From Streptomyces sp. NBC_01210 (lineage in GTDB: Bacteria > Actinomycetota > Actinomycetes > Streptomycetales > Streptomycetaceae), in NCBI RefSeq assembly GCF_036010325.1, contig NZ_CP108549.1, positions 5,208,001 through 5,272,000 of the forward strand: a DNA stretch of 64,000 nt, in the 5' to 3' direction. Both the position numbers and the translations under genes were made by a program. Position 1 is the first letter of the stretch. Every line of letters starts with the position of its first letter. The notes below the pieces were generated by a model. The model worked only from the letters and a program-made list of their open reading frames with translations, was not told where the DNA came from and searched no databases. This document shows positions 10,919 to 19,760 of the stretch, in pieces.

Positions 10919-12063
10919 GCGCCGGGCTGCTGGAATCGGTACGACAGCGGCTCGCGGAGAGCGGGGCCGAGCCGACGCCGGCCAGGGTGGCGGCCGCCCT
11001 GCGGGCACATGGGCGGCTGCTGGGAGACGCTGAAGTACTGGGCGGCACCCAGGAGTTGCGATGCGAGCTGGTGGGGACGGGGCCGCTGGAGCCGCTGCTG
11101 GCCGATCCGTCGGTGACGGACGTGCTGGTGTCCGCGCCCGATCGGGTGTGGGTGGACCGGGGCCGCGGGCTCGAGCTCACCGAGGTGACGTTCGCGGATG
11201 CGGCGTCGGTGCGCAGGCTGGCACAGCGGCTTGCGGCGGTTGCCGAGCGGCGACTGGATGACGCCAGGCCGTGGGTGGACGCCAGGCTGCCGGACGGCAC
11301 ACGGATGCATGCCGTGATCCCGCCGGTGGCGGTCGGCTCGACGTGTCTCTCGCTGCGGGTGGTGCGGCTCAGGGCGTTTTCGGTGGGCGAGCTGGTGACG
11401 GCGGGGACGGTGCCGCCGGGCGGGGACCGGGTGCTGCGGGCGCTGATCGAGGCCCGGCTGTCCTTCCTCATCAGCGGTGGCACGGGATCAGGCAAGACAA
11501 CCTTGCTCTCGAGCCTGCTGGGGCTGGTGGGGGAGCGTGAGCGGATCGTGCTGGCCGAGGACTCGGCGGAGCTCAGGCCGGACCACCCGCATGTGGTGCG
11601 GCTGGAGTCGCGTACGGCGAATCAGGAGGGTGCCGGCCGGGTGACGCTGCGGGATCTGGTGCGGCAGGCGTTGCGAATGCGGCCCGACCGGCTGGTGGTG
11701 GGGGAGGTGCGAGGAGCCGAGGTGACTGAGCTCCTGGCCGCTTTGAACACCGGTCACGAGGGCGGCTGCGGGACTGTGCACGCCAATGCGGCGGCGGATG
11801 TGCCGGCGCGGCTGGAGGCGCTGGGGACGGCCGCGGGGCTCGACCGGGCGGCGCTGCACAGCCAGTTGGCCGCGGCCCTCTCGGTGGTGGTCCATCTCGT
11901 ACGGGACAGGGGCGGGCAGCGGCGGATCGCTGAGGTGCATGTGCTGGAGAGGGACCAGGCGGGGCTGGTGGTGACGGTGCCCGCGCTGAGGTGGGGCGCG
12001 GAGGCGTTCGCGTACGAGCGGGGCTGGGAGCGGCTGCGGTCCCTGATCGGGGGTTCGCTGTGA
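10915..12063 (+). CDS. tadA: TadA/CpaF-type secretion ATPase
   Basis: A 382-residue hexameric type II/IV secretion ATPase that powers Tad pilus assembly at the inner face of the membrane. The Walker A motif GGTGSGKTT, the Asp box LAEDSAEL, the Walker B LVVGEVRGAE and the His box TGHEGGCGTVHANAA are all intact. The N-terminal part (residues 1-130) is the usual helical domain. It overlaps the preceding stop (ATGA) and the tadB start (TGATG), which marks one operon. Confidence 0.93.
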   Translation: MSAGLLESVRQRLAESGAEPTPARVAAALRAHGRLLGDAEVLGGTQELRCELVGTGPLEPLLADPSVTDVLVSAPDRVWVDRGRGLELTEVTFADAASVRRLAQRLAAVAERRLDDARPWVDARLPDGTRMHAVIPPVAVGSTCLSLRVVRLRAFSVGELVTAGTVPPGGDRVLRALIEARLSFLISGGTGSGKTTLLSSLLGLVGERERIVLAEDSAELRPDHPHVVRLESRTANQEGAGRVTLRDLVRQALRMRPDRLVVGEVRGAEVTELLAALNTGHEGGCGTVHANAAADVPARLEALGTAAGLDRAALHSQLAAALSVVVHLVRDRGGQRRIAEVHVLERDQAGLVVTVPALRWGAEAFAYERGWERLRSLIGGSL

Positions 12064-12911
12064 TGGCGGGTGACCCGGTGTACGCGGCCGCGGTGTGTGC
12101 GGGTGCGGCGGCGTGGCTGACGGTCGGCAGGGAGCAGGGGCTGCGGCGGGCGCGGCTGCTCCTCGCGGGCGGCGGGCCGGTGGAGTTGCCGCCGAGGTGG
12201 TCCTGGCAGCGGCTGCGGCCGGTGGTCCGGCTGTGGCGGGAGTGGCTGTGCCTGCCGGCGGCGCTGGTCCTCGCGGTGCTGGGGAAGTCGGTGCTGCCGT
12301 TGGTCGCGGGAGCGGTGGCTGTGCCGCTCGTGAGGAGGCGGTTGCGGGCCCGGGAGCGGAGGCGGGAGCGGGAGCGGCGGGCTGAGGGCGTCATCGCGTT
12401 GTGCGGTGCGGTCGCGGGCGAGCTGCGGGCGGGGTTGCAGCCGGGGCAGGCGCTGCTGTTCGCCGCCAGATCCACCGGGGTGCTGGGCGGAGCGGAGGCC
12501 GCGGTGCTGGCGGCGGCGCGGTTCGGGGGCGATGTGCCTCAGGCGCTTCGGGAGGCGGCCAGGCAGCCGGGAGCGGACGGTCTTGCCGGGGTCGCGGCCT
12601 GCTGGCGGGTGGCCGTGGACAGCGGGGCGGGTCTGGCCGCTGGGCTCGACCGGCTGGAGGCGGCTCTGCGGGCCGAATGGGGCCAGCGGCAGGAGCTGCG
12701 GGCCCAGTTGGCGGGTGCGTGGTCGACCGTCGTCCTGCTGGCGGTGCTTCCGCTGATCGGCCTGGCGATGGGCTGGGCACTGGGCGCCGATCCCCTCGGG
12801 GTGCTGCTGCACACCGCTGCGGGCCTGGTGTGCCTGTTGGTCGGCGGGCTGCTGGAGGCGGCCGGGTTCTGCTGGGCCATGCGGATCGTACGGGGCAGGG
12901 AGGAGACATGA
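12063..12911 (+). CDS. tadB: TadB-like type II secretion F-domain membrane protein
   Basis: A 282-residue membrane protein. Two hydrophobic helices near residues 60-85 flank a strongly basic segment (RRRLRARERRRERERR), then comes the cytoplasmic four-helix T2SSF domain (ALCGAVAGELRAGLQPGQAL) and a C-terminal pair of membrane helices. TadB and TadC form the inner-membrane platform on which TadA acts. The start ATG overlaps the tadA stop, and the stop overlaps the tadC start as ATGA. Confidence 0.88.
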   Translation: MAGDPVYAAAVCAGAAAWLTVGREQGLRRARLLLAGGGPVELPPRWSWQRLRPVVRLWREWLCLPAALVLAVLGKSVLPLVAGAVAVPLVRRRLRARERRRERERRAEGVIALCGAVAGELRAGLQPGQALLFAARSTGVLGGAEAAVLAAARFGGDVPQALREAARQPGADGLAGVAACWRVAVDSGAGLAAGLDRLEAALRAEWGQRQELRAQLAGAWSTVVLLAVLPLIGLAMGWALGADPLGVLLHTAAGLVCLLVGGLLEAAGFCWAMRIVRGREET

Positions 12912-13678
12912 CCGGGGACGCCGTCCACAGGCTGGGGGCAGCGGTGTGGGTTCTGGCCGCAGTGGCCTGCCTGGGCTTGGTGGTCGCGGGACGACGGCGC
13001 GAGCGCAGAGTTCGCAGGCGGATCGAGGCGCTGCTGGCGGTGGAGTACGAACGACTGCGGTGGCGGCCCGACTGCGGCGCCTGGGCGAGGCGCTGGGTGG
13101 CTCCGCTGGGCGCGGTGATCACCGGCTATGTCCTGGTCGGCGGGGTGATCGGCACCGTTGTCGGGCTCGCCGGGGCGTATGGCGTGTGGCGTTGGCAGCG
13201 GAGCCGTAAGCCTGCTGCGGACGCCGGGGACCGTGTGTCGGGTCGTCAACTACCGCTCGCCGCCGATCTGCTGGCGGCCTGCATCTCCGCAGGGGCTGGT
13301 CCGCGCGAGGCGGCGGAGGCGGTCGGGGAGTCGCTCGGCGGGCCGGTCGGCGAACGGCTGGCGCGGGCGGCCGCCGAACTGCGGCTCGGCGGTGAGCCGG
13401 CACAGGCCTGGGGTTGGTTCGGACAGATACCGGGCGCGGCGGCGCTGGCCCGCTGTCTGGAGCGGGCCGACTCCACAGGGGCACCGGCGGCGGAGCCCGT
13501 GTCCCGATTGGCCGAGCGCTTCCGGGCGGACCAGGCCCGGGCGGCCGCGGCGCAGGGCCGGAAGGCGCAGGTCCTGATCACCGCTCCGGTGGGGCTCTGC
13601 TTCCTGCCCGCCTTCCTGGCGGTCGGGGTGGCCCCGGTGGTGATCGGCCTGGCCGACGGATTGTTGAACGGCAACTGA
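12908..13678 (+). CDS. tadC: TadC-like type II secretion F-domain membrane protein
   Basis: A 256-residue membrane protein with the same layout as TadB: one N-terminal helix (about residues 9-28), a helix pair near 65-95, the T2SSF domain (LAADLLAACISAGAGPREAAEAV) and two C-terminal helices. It is the second platform subunit. The pilin gene starts 26 bases after its stop, so transcription was originally continuous with the pilin and the TadE/TadG-like genes that now lie 15 kb away. Confidence 0.87.
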   Translation: MTGDAVHRLGAAVWVLAAVACLGLVVAGRRRERRVRRRIEALLAVEYERLRWRPDCGAWARRWVAPLGAVITGYVLVGGVIGTVVGLAGAYGVWRWQRSRKPAADAGDRVSGRQLPLAADLLAACISAGAGPREAAEAVGESLGGPVGERLARAAAELRLGGEPAQAWGWFGQIPGAAALARCLERADSTGAPAAEPVSRLAERFRADQARAAAAQGRKAQVLITAPVGLCFLPAFLAVGVAPVVIGLADGLLNGN

Positions 13679-13704
13679 ACGAAATCTCTTGGGGGTTGGT
13701 TGGT

Positions 13705-13818
13705 ATGTGGAATTCGTTGCGGGGCTGGGTGCGCGGGTTGACGCGCAGGATGCGCAGGGACGAAGGGATGACCACGTCCGAGTACGCAATGGGGACGATC
13801 GTTATCTTGGGTACCTGA
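13705..13818 (+). pseudogene. 5' part of Flp-type pilin gene, interrupted by the element
   Basis: The frame encodes 32 native residues with the Flp prepilin signature DEGMTTSEYAMGTI: the peptidase site follows the glycine and Glu sits at +5, as in type IV prepilins. It then runs into foreign sequence and stops after five more codons (VILGT). The missing half, beginning AACAFAAVLYK, is found in frame at 28600-28704. Joining the two pieces gives a normal-sized 66-residue pilin. The break is inside the hydrophobic helix, so the product cannot form a pilus. A weak GGGGGTTGG site precedes the ATG. Confidence 0.9.
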
Positions 13819-13833
13819 ATGACGTCAGGCATG

Positions 13834-13866
13834 TAAGGCAAGTAGGGTAGTTCTGTACTTGCCTTA
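13834..13866. repeat. Left subterminal inverted repeat of the element
   Basis: Perfect 11-bp arms TAAGGCAAGTA (13834-13844) and TACTTGCCTTA (13856-13866), 33 bp inside the left end. The same AAGGCAAGT word occurs near the right end, so these are probable recombinase-binding sites. The position just before tnpA would also allow autoregulation. Confidence 0.75.
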
Positions 13867-13880
13867 ACGGTATCCAAGGG

Positions 13881-15056
13881 GTGTTAGGCACGTTGGCTAC
13901 GTCTGCTGTTCTACACCGGCACTACCGAGCTGAACGGGCCATATCGGGGGACGGGTCTACGTACTGGGTCGTCGTCACCGAAGCCTTCGAGCTGCACATC
14001 GAGGCGTGCGCCTGGCTGGCAGGGCGCAAGGACCGGGCCTACAACACCCAGCGCACGTACGCCGGCCGGATCGCCCTGTACCTCTCGTACTGCACCGAGA
14101 ACGCGGTCGACTGGAGCCGTCCCTCCTTGGCGCAACTCATGGCGATGATGCGGTGGCTGGTCGATGAGCCGCTGCCGCCGAAGGGCCGCCGCTCGGCTGC
14201 TGAGCCGCGTTTCCGCGACAAGGGCACGGCGAACAAGATCATGGGCACGGTCGGGGAGTTCCTGACGTGGTCCGCGCTTCAGGGCTGGGTCCCCCCGAGT
14301 GTGGTCAGCCAGCTCGTGCAGCCGAAATTCCTGCACTACGCCCCGCCCGGGTTCGATCCGGGCGAAGACGGCCAGCACCGCACGATCCAGGCGCGAAGGA
14401 TCAAGTACCGCGTCGCGGTGCCGGGTTACGAGTGGCTGTCCGACGACCAGATCAACCAGGTCCTCGACTGCACGACGCACGCCCGCGACAGGTTCCTGGT
14501 GGCCCTGCTGGCGGTCACCGGTATGCGTATCGGCGAGGGCCTGGGGCTGCGGCGTGAGGACATGCATTTCCTGCCCGACTCCACCTCGCTCGGCTGCCGG
14601 GTCGAGGGACCGCACGTGCATGTGCGGCGCCGTCTGAACAGCAACAACGCGTACGCCAAGTCGCACTATCCGCGGTGGATTCCGGTGGAGGCCGACACCG
14701 TGGAGCAGTACGCCGCCTACCGCTACGAGCGCGACGCGGTACCGGAGGCCGAGGGCTGCGACATGGTGTTCGTGAACCTGTTCCGCGCCCCGCTCGGCGA
14801 GCCGATGAAGTACCCCAGCACGTATGAGCTGTTCAAGCGGCTCGCGACCCGCGCCAGGTTCCGCGCCCGCCCGCACATGCTGCGGCACTCGGCGATCACC
14901 CGGTGGCTCCGCAACAAGGTGCCCCGGGACGTGGCCCAGAACATGGCCGGACACCAGTCGCCGCAGTCGATGGACCCCTACACCCACGCAACCGACCAGG
15001 ACAAACGCGACGCCGTCAAGCTGGTGGCCGCCAAGAGGAAGGAAGCCCGTCAGTGA
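13881..15056 (+). CDS. tnpA: Tyrosine recombinase, TnpA of the Tn554-type trio
   Basis: A 391-residue tyrosine recombinase. An N-terminal SAM-like core-binding region covers residues 35-135, and the catalytic set is complete: R216 (GMRIGEG), H332-x-x-R335 (HMLRHSA), H358 (GHQS) and the nucleophile Y367 (DPYTHAT). It cleaves and rejoins the element ends and target. It is the first of three overlapping genes; its stop overlaps the GTG of tnpB. The start is uncertain: GTG 13881 would give a TTA second codon (the rare leucine codon read by bldA tRNA in Streptomyces), while TTG 13893 would avoid it and sits at a better distance from AAGGGG. Confidence 0.9.
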   Translation: MLGTLATSAVLHRHYRAERAISGDGSTYWVVVTEAFELHIEACAWLAGRKDRAYNTQRTYAGRIALYLSYCTENAVDWSRPSLAQLMAMMRWLVDEPLPPKGRRSAAEPRFRDKGTANKIMGTVGEFLTWSALQGWVPPSVVSQLVQPKFLHYAPPGFDPGEDGQHRTIQARRIKYRVAVPGYEWLSDDQINQVLDCTTHARDRFLVALLAVTGMRIGEGLGLRREDMHFLPDSTSLGCRVEGPHVHVRRRLNSNNAYAKSHYPRWIPVEADTVEQYAAYRYERDAVPEAEGCDMVFVNLFRAPLGEPMKYPSTYELFKRLATRARFRARPHMLRHSAITRWLRNKVPRDVAQNMAGHQSPQSMDPYTHATDQDKRDAVKLVAAKRKEARQ

Positions 15057-17584
15057 CGGTGTCCGGCAACGTCGTCCCGCTCCACCAGCCCCGGCGGGAC
15101 GCCGACCAGGCGGCTCACGGTCTGCCGCGAGGGGTCCTCACCGAGTGGACCGCGTGGCTGCGCGAACAGACCGGGCCCGGCTGGCGGCCCGGCGAATGGG
15201 ACGACAACACCCACCTGTTCAGCGGCGACGTCGACCACGCGGGCACGGCCGTCTACCGGTGCGATGTGGCCGCCTGCGACGCGCTCACCCGCACCCGGCG
15301 GGGCCTGTGCGCCACCTGCGAGAAGACCCACCGCGCCGGCAGCCTGGGGCTGAAGGAGTTCAAGGCCACCTACGTGCCGGACCGCAACCGGGTGATCTCC
15401 GGTGAGCGGGCCGACTGCCGTGTGACGGGGTGCCCCCGGGACTCGGTCCTGTGGGGCCTGTGCAACGCGCACGGCTCGCTGCGGCACAAAGATCTGCAGC
15501 GCGACCCCGACTCCGAGTTGGAGGCGTGGGTCGAGCGGCAGACACCGTACGGGCCGTCGCCTGCCTGCCGGGTCGCGGGCTGCCGCTACGACGCTCGGGC
15601 CACCTGGGGGCTGTGCGGCATACACCAGAGCCGCTGGAAGAAAGCCACTACCGTCTCCCGGGGGCGTCGGTCCGCGCCGACATCAGCGTGGCTGGACCGC
15701 CAGGCACCGTTCCTGAACGTCCACCAGTTCTCCCTGGCCCCGCTGCATCCGGTGGCCCGCGTAGAGATGCTGTACGCGCTGCAGCAGCGCGACGAACGCG
15801 GCCAGAAGATCGACCCCGTGGCCGTCCGCCAGGCCGTCTCGCACCTCGCGGAGCGGGTCGACTCCATCGCCACCGCCGAGGCCGAGCGGTTGCCGAGCGG
15901 GACGCAGGCGAACGTGGACGCGCTCCTTCGGGAGACGCACCGCATCTTGCGCTCGGCGTTCGACCGCTTCGAGGGGGTCGATCCGACCAGCAGGGATGTG
16001 CTGGACCTGTCCGAACTGGGCGTCAAGAGCCTGCGCGGGGGCACCACTCAACGGCCGCTCGGCCTGGACGTGACGGACATCCGCCAGCCGTGGCTGCGGC
16101 GGATCCTGGTCACCTGGATCTTTGAGACGAAGCCGAACACCACCGAGTCCAGACGGGGGCTGCGGGTGTGCGAGGCGGTCTCCCGGGCCCTGGATGCCCG
16201 GCCTGGTGGCGGCATGGACCCCGCCAAGCTGGTGTTCGCCGACATGAACGCCGTGGTCGACACCTTCCGCCAGCTGCCCAAGCTGGACGGCGGGGCCATG
16301 TCGAGCAAACAGCGCGGTGCCCTGCTGTCGTTCTTCTTCAAGATCCTCGACTACAACCGGGCCGCGGGTCACCTGGACGGCATGTCGGCGAGCTTCGCGA
16401 GGCACTCCAGCCACGTCATCAAGGGCGAGGAGGTCGACGAGGACGAGGCCGGCAAGGCCCTGCCGGAGTCCGTCATCGCCCAGCTCGACGATTACGTGGA
16501 CCTGCTGGGTCAGGGCATGACCCACGGAAAGATGACGCCCGAGCAGGTCCAGGCGATGGCCCGCGCGATCTACGAGCTGCTGCGGGACACCGGCCGGCGG
16601 CCCTACGAGATCGCCGAGCTGCGGACGAACTGCCTCGAACATGCCGACGGTGAATGGCTGCTGATCTGGGACAACCGCAAGGGACGGCGCCTGAACCGGC
16701 GCTTGGAGCTTGAACACGACACCGTGGAGAGCATCCGCACGTGGCGGGCTGTGCGCGACACGCTCGACCTGCCCACGGGCAGCGAGGGGTTCCTGTTCCC
16801 GCCGGCCGGTGAGAACGGCATCATCCGTCACCTGGTGCCCGAGCAGATCTCGTCGATGATCCGCAAGTGGGCCGACAGCGTGCCCGTCCTGCTGTCCGAG
16901 GAGTTCGACAAGAACGGTGACCGGGTGCCGTTCGAGCGCTCGCTGATCTACCCGTACGCCTTCCGCCACTCGTTCTGCCAGCGGTACGCGGACGCCGGGG
17001 TACGAATCGAGGTGCTGCGGGAGCTCATGGATCACAAATCCATGCAAACCACCCAGCGGTACTACAAGATCAGTCACAAGCGGAAGCGGGAGGCGGTCAA
17101 CGTGATGCGCCTGCACACCGTGGACCGCAGGGGCAAGTCCGCTCCGATGACATCAGCTACCGCGTACGAGGCCCGCTCGGTGGCGGTGCCGTTCGGCAAC
17201 TGTACCGAACCCTCCAACGTCAAGGCGGGCGGAAAGGCATGTCCGATCCGGTTCCAGTGCGCCGCCTGCCCCTTCTACCGGCCGGACCCGTCCTATCTGC
17301 CCGTCATCGAGGACCACATCCGCTCGCTGAAGGCCGACAAGGAGATGGCGGTCATGATGGAGGCGGACGAGTTCGTGGTGAGGAACCTGGACGACCAGAT
17401 CACGGCCTTCAAGGGGACCACCCGGACACTGCGGAAGCTGATGGAAACCATGGGACAGGACGAGCGGGACGAGGTCGAGCAGGCGTCGGCCGTCCTGCGC
17501 AAGGTGCGGGCCGTCCAGGGGCACGGCTCCGTGTCGCTGCCCATGCCCGGTTTCCCCGGCCAGCGTGGCGGGAGCACGGCATGA
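15053..17584 (+). CDS. tnpB: Large tyrosine recombinase, TnpB, with three N-terminal zinc-ribbon modules
   Basis: An 843-residue tyrosine recombinase, longer than the roughly 630-residue TnpB of Tn554. The extra N-terminal part has three Cys-rich modules: C70-x4-C75-x10-C86-x2-C89, C122-x4-C127-x9-C137-x2-H140 and C172-x4-C177-x10-C188-x2-H191. Each should bind one zinc. The catalytic region has DTGRRPYEIAEL (first Arg, near 514), HSFCQRY (H-x-x-R, near 640), MDHKS and the tyrosine in QRYYKIS (near 670). A further Cys cluster follows (CTEPSNV ... CPIRFQCAACPF), typical of TnpB proteins. It works with TnpA in a coordinated exchange of both strands. Start GTG overlaps the tnpA stop; its stop overlaps the tnpC ATG. 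Confidence 0.9.
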   Translation: MTVSGNVVPLHQPRRDADQAAHGLPRGVLTEWTAWLREQTGPGWRPGEWDDNTHLFSGDVDHAGTAVYRCDVAACDALTRTRRGLCATCEKTHRAGSLGLKEFKATYVPDRNRVISGERADCRVTGCPRDSVLWGLCNAHGSLRHKDLQRDPDSELEAWVERQTPYGPSPACRVAGCRYDARATWGLCGIHQSRWKKATTVSRGRRSAPTSAWLDRQAPFLNVHQFSLAPLHPVARVEMLYALQQRDERGQKIDPVAVRQAVSHLAERVDSIATAEAERLPSGTQANVDALLRETHRILRSAFDRFEGVDPTSRDVLDLSELGVKSLRGGTTQRPLGLDVTDIRQPWLRRILVTWIFETKPNTTESRRGLRVCEAVSRALDARPGGGMDPAKLVFADMNAVVDTFRQLPKLDGGAMSSKQRGALLSFFFKILDYNRAAGHLDGMSASFARHSSHVIKGEEVDEDEAGKALPESVIAQLDDYVDLLGQGMTHGKMTPEQVQAMARAIYELLRDTGRRPYEIAELRTNCLEHADGEWLLIWDNRKGRRLNRRLELEHDTVESIRTWRAVRDTLDLPTGSEGFLFPPAGENGIIRHLVPEQISSMIRKWADSVPVLLSEEFDKNGDRVPFERSLIYPYAFRHSFCQRYADAGVRIEVLRELMDHKSMQTTQRYYKISHKRKREAVNVMRLHTVDRRGKSAPMTSATAYEARSVAVPFGNCTEPSNVKAGGKACPIRFQCAACPFYRPDPSYLPVIEDHIRSLKADKEMAVMMEADEFVVRNLDDQITAFKGTTRTLRKLMETMGQDERDEVEQASAVLRKVRAVQGHGSVSLPMPGFPGQRGGSTA

Positions 17585-18150
17585 GCGAGGTGAAGCGGAC
17601 CCCCGGCGACGTCCTGCGCGAGACCCGCAAGAAGGACAGCCAGACCAAGCGGGCCAAGGTGCTGGCCACAGTGGACGCGATGAAGGCCAGGGGCGAGACG
17701 GTCACCTTCCTCGCCGTCGCCCGCGCCGCAGGCGTCTCCAGGTGGCTCGTCTACGCCGAAGGCGTCCGTGAGCACATCGAGGCCGCCATGAAGAGCCAGA
17801 CCAAGGCCGAGCGCCGAACGAAGCAGGCCGGCCGGGACGCCTCTGCGGCGAGCCTGGCCACCGATCTGGCACTGGTCCGCGAGGAGAACAAGGCCCTGCG
17901 CGACGAGCGTGACCGCCTCAAGAAGGCCGTCCAGCGCTCGCTGGGCGCCCAACTCGACCAGGCCGGGACCAAGGAACTGACCGCGCGGGTCAACGAGCTT
18001 CTGGCGGCCGTGGAACGAATCACTCTGGAACGCGATGAGATACGCGCTGAACGGGACGAGCTGAAGCGCAAGCTCACCGAGGCCGAGGACGACCTGACTG
18101 CCGCCCGCGAGGCGGGCAAGCGGATGCTCAAGCAGATCAACCGCACCTGA
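17581..18150 (+). CDS. tnpC: TnpC-like coiled-coil accessory protein (DUF6262 type)
   Basis: A 189-residue protein with a helix-turn-helix-like N-terminal half (TFLAVARAAGVSRWLVY, residues about 40-57), then a long charged coiled coil from about residue 95 to the end (repeated Glu/Arg/Lys heptads). Tn554 TnpC is a small protein that improves the efficiency and orientation of transposition; this one has the same position, start overlap (ATGA) and character. No catalytic residues are evident. A strong hairpin follows immediately. Confidence 0.82.
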   Translation: MSEVKRTPGDVLRETRKKDSQTKRAKVLATVDAMKARGETVTFLAVARAAGVSRWLVYAEGVREHIEAAMKSQTKAERRTKQAGRDASAASLATDLALVREENKALRDERDRLKKAVQRSLGAQLDQAGTKELTARVNELLAAVERITLERDEIRAERDELKRKLTEAEDDLTAAREAGKRMLKQINRT

Positions 18151-18166
18151 CCCGGCACGATAGAGG

Positions 18167-18194
18167 CGGCCCGGCGGTTGTCGCCGCCGGGCCG
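18167..18194. terminator. Bidirectional terminator between tnpC and the opposing operon
   Basis: Perfect 11-bp arms CGGCCCGGCGG / CCGCCGGGCCG with a 6-base loop, located 16 bases after the tnpC stop and 16 bases before the stop of the opposing gene. Confidence 0.8.
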
Positions 18195-18210
18195 TTCAGT
18201 GCACCGGGGG

Positions 18211-18780
18211 TCAGGCCGAGGCGGTGGACTGATCCGAGGTCAACTCGGCGATCTGGGCCTCCAGGTCCGCGATCCGCTCGGCTTGTCGCCGCATTGTCCC
18301 CTGGTTCTTCACGACCTTGCTGCCCAGCCTCTCCACGCCGCTGAAGGTGCGGATGCCGCCTTCGGCGGCCTCCGCCATCTGCCCGAACGCATCCGCGTCG
18401 AGGCTGTTGGGGTTGCCGGCCTCGAACGAGCAGGCCCGGTGCATGTCGCCCATGTAGGCCACGGCCTTGCGGCAGGCGAGCAACGCGTCGCGGGCGCCGA
18501 ACTCGTCGCCCTGGCCCAGCTTGTGGAAGCGCGTCACCCTCGCTCCGCGCCTGAGCGGGTCGCGGGAGGCCATGAACTGCTCCAGCCGGTGCCCGAGCAC
18601 ATGGGCGGCGACCCGGGCCTTGGGCACCGCACGCCGCAGGCGGCGGTCGGGGATGCCGGTGCCGCGGGAGATGTCCGTGTAGGACAGTTCACGGCCCGCG
18701 TTGGGCCCGAGCCACAGCAGGACGTCGATGGCGTCCTGCTCCAGCTGGGAGGGGGTGTCACTGTCGCGCTTGCGGCTCAT
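18211..18780 (-). CDS. Element-borne protein of unknown function with winged-helix-like N-terminus and coiled-coil tail
   Basis: A 189-residue protein I do not recognise. Residues 12-55 read like a winged-helix DNA-binding fold (LEQDAIDVLLWLGPNAGREL followed by YTDISRGTGIPDRRLRRAV). The middle is helical with three cysteines, and the last 35 residues form a short coiled coil (RRQAERIADLEAQIAEL). It is the last gene of a three-gene operon; its ATG overlaps the upstream stop. Its position beside the transposase trio suggests an element-maintenance or regulatory role, but that is inference. Confidence 0.6.
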   Translation of the reverse strand: MSRKRDSDTPSQLEQDAIDVLLWLGPNAGRELSYTDISRGTGIPDRRLRRAVPKARVAAHVLGHRLEQFMASRDPLRRGARVTRFHKLGQGDEFGARDALLACRKAVAYMGDMHRACSFEAGNPNSLDADAFGQMAEAAEGGIRTFSGVERLGSKVVKNQGTMRRQAERIADLEAQIAELTSDQSTASA

Positions 18781-19760
18781 CCCAGCTTCCTCTCGCTCTC
18801 GTCCAGGAACGCCTGTAGAGCCTCGTCGTTCAGCGCCGTGTAGGGGCTGGCGGCCAGGTCGCGGATGAAGGCGATGGCCGCCTCCGACGCGGTGCACAGG
18901 TCGGTGATGGCCCGGCTGCGGTCGCCGGTGAAGTGCACCTGGTGACGCTGCAGCAGCGACAGTGCCCGCAGCGTGGCGAGGCGGACCTCGGTCATCTCGG
19001 TGAAGACCTGCAGAGCCACGTCGGGTTCGGACTGTTCTCGCGATGTGGCTCGGACGGCCCGCTCGACATCCGCGGTATCCGCCTCCCGTGCCTGACGGTC
19101 CGGGTGTGCTTCCTCCACATCACACGCGCGCTCGTTCTTTTCGGCCGCCTTGCGGGCTGCGACACGGTCTTCGAGGTCCGCTCGCATCTCGCGCCGTTCG
19201 AACTCCGCCAGCGCTTCCTGGGCGGCGGCACGGGTGGTGGCGTCGGCCAGGATCGCCGTCTTCAGCGCCTTCGGCTGCTGAGCGACGTAGACGGGGGAGC
19301 CCGGCTTGATTCCGGCCCGCATCGCTTCCTGCTCGATCGCCTGCCGTCGCTCGCCGTTGTTCATGCGAGCTTCGTAGCTGCGGTAGTAGCCGTGCTCGCC
19401 GAAGAACGGCACTTCCTCCTCGTCCGGGAGATCAACGTGAACGCCAGGCGCCAGCTTGTGAAACGGGAGAACGATGCCGTCGTCAGCCGCACGTTTCCAT
19501 GCTTCGTGGAAGGCCATGATCCGCTTGGCGCTGCTTCCCGACCGGCTCGCGAATTCCCGGGCGCTGATGCGCCGGAAAACGTTTCGGTCGAAACGTTTCG
19601 TGGACTCCTGTCCGAATCCGATGCCGTGGCCCTCGTCGGGTTCGACGCGGCGGGCGATCAAGAGCGCTCGGGCCCAGCCGCCTTTGCGGTCGTGGGCGGC
19701 GAACTCTTCGATATCAGCGCTGAGGCGATCCTCGCCGTCGTCTGCTGCGGTCGGCTCCAT
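18777..19760 (-). CDS. Element-borne protein of unknown function, ParB-like helix-turn-helix possible
   Basis: A 327-residue acidic, mostly helical protein not assignable to a family by eye. An early ISAREFASRSGSSAKRIMAF segment (residues about 70-90) looks like a helix-turn-helix; long charged helices cover residues 180-260. It overlaps both neighbours as ATGA, so the three genes are co-translated. No signal peptide or membrane helix. Confidence 0.6.
   Translation of the reverse strand: MEPTAADDGEDRLSADIEEFAAHDRKGGWARALLIARRVEPDEGHGIGFGQESTKRFDRNVFRRISAREFASRSGSSAKRIMAFHEAWKRAADDGIVLPFHKLAPGVHVDLPDEEEVPFFGEHGYYRSYEARMNNGERRQAIEQEAMRAGIKPGSPVYVAQQPKALKTAILADATTRAAAQEALAEFERREMRADLEDRVAARKAAEKNERACDVEEAHPDRQAREADTADVERAVRATSREQSEPDVALQVFTEMTEVRLATLRALSLLQRHQVHFTGDRSRAITDLCTASEAAIAFIRDLAASPYTALNDEALQAFLDESERKLG

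Noticed and set aside
13834..13866. Inverted repeat as a terminator of the broken pilin gene
   Set aside because: It is matched by the same words near the right end of the element, which favours recombinase sites; a termination effect is not excluded.
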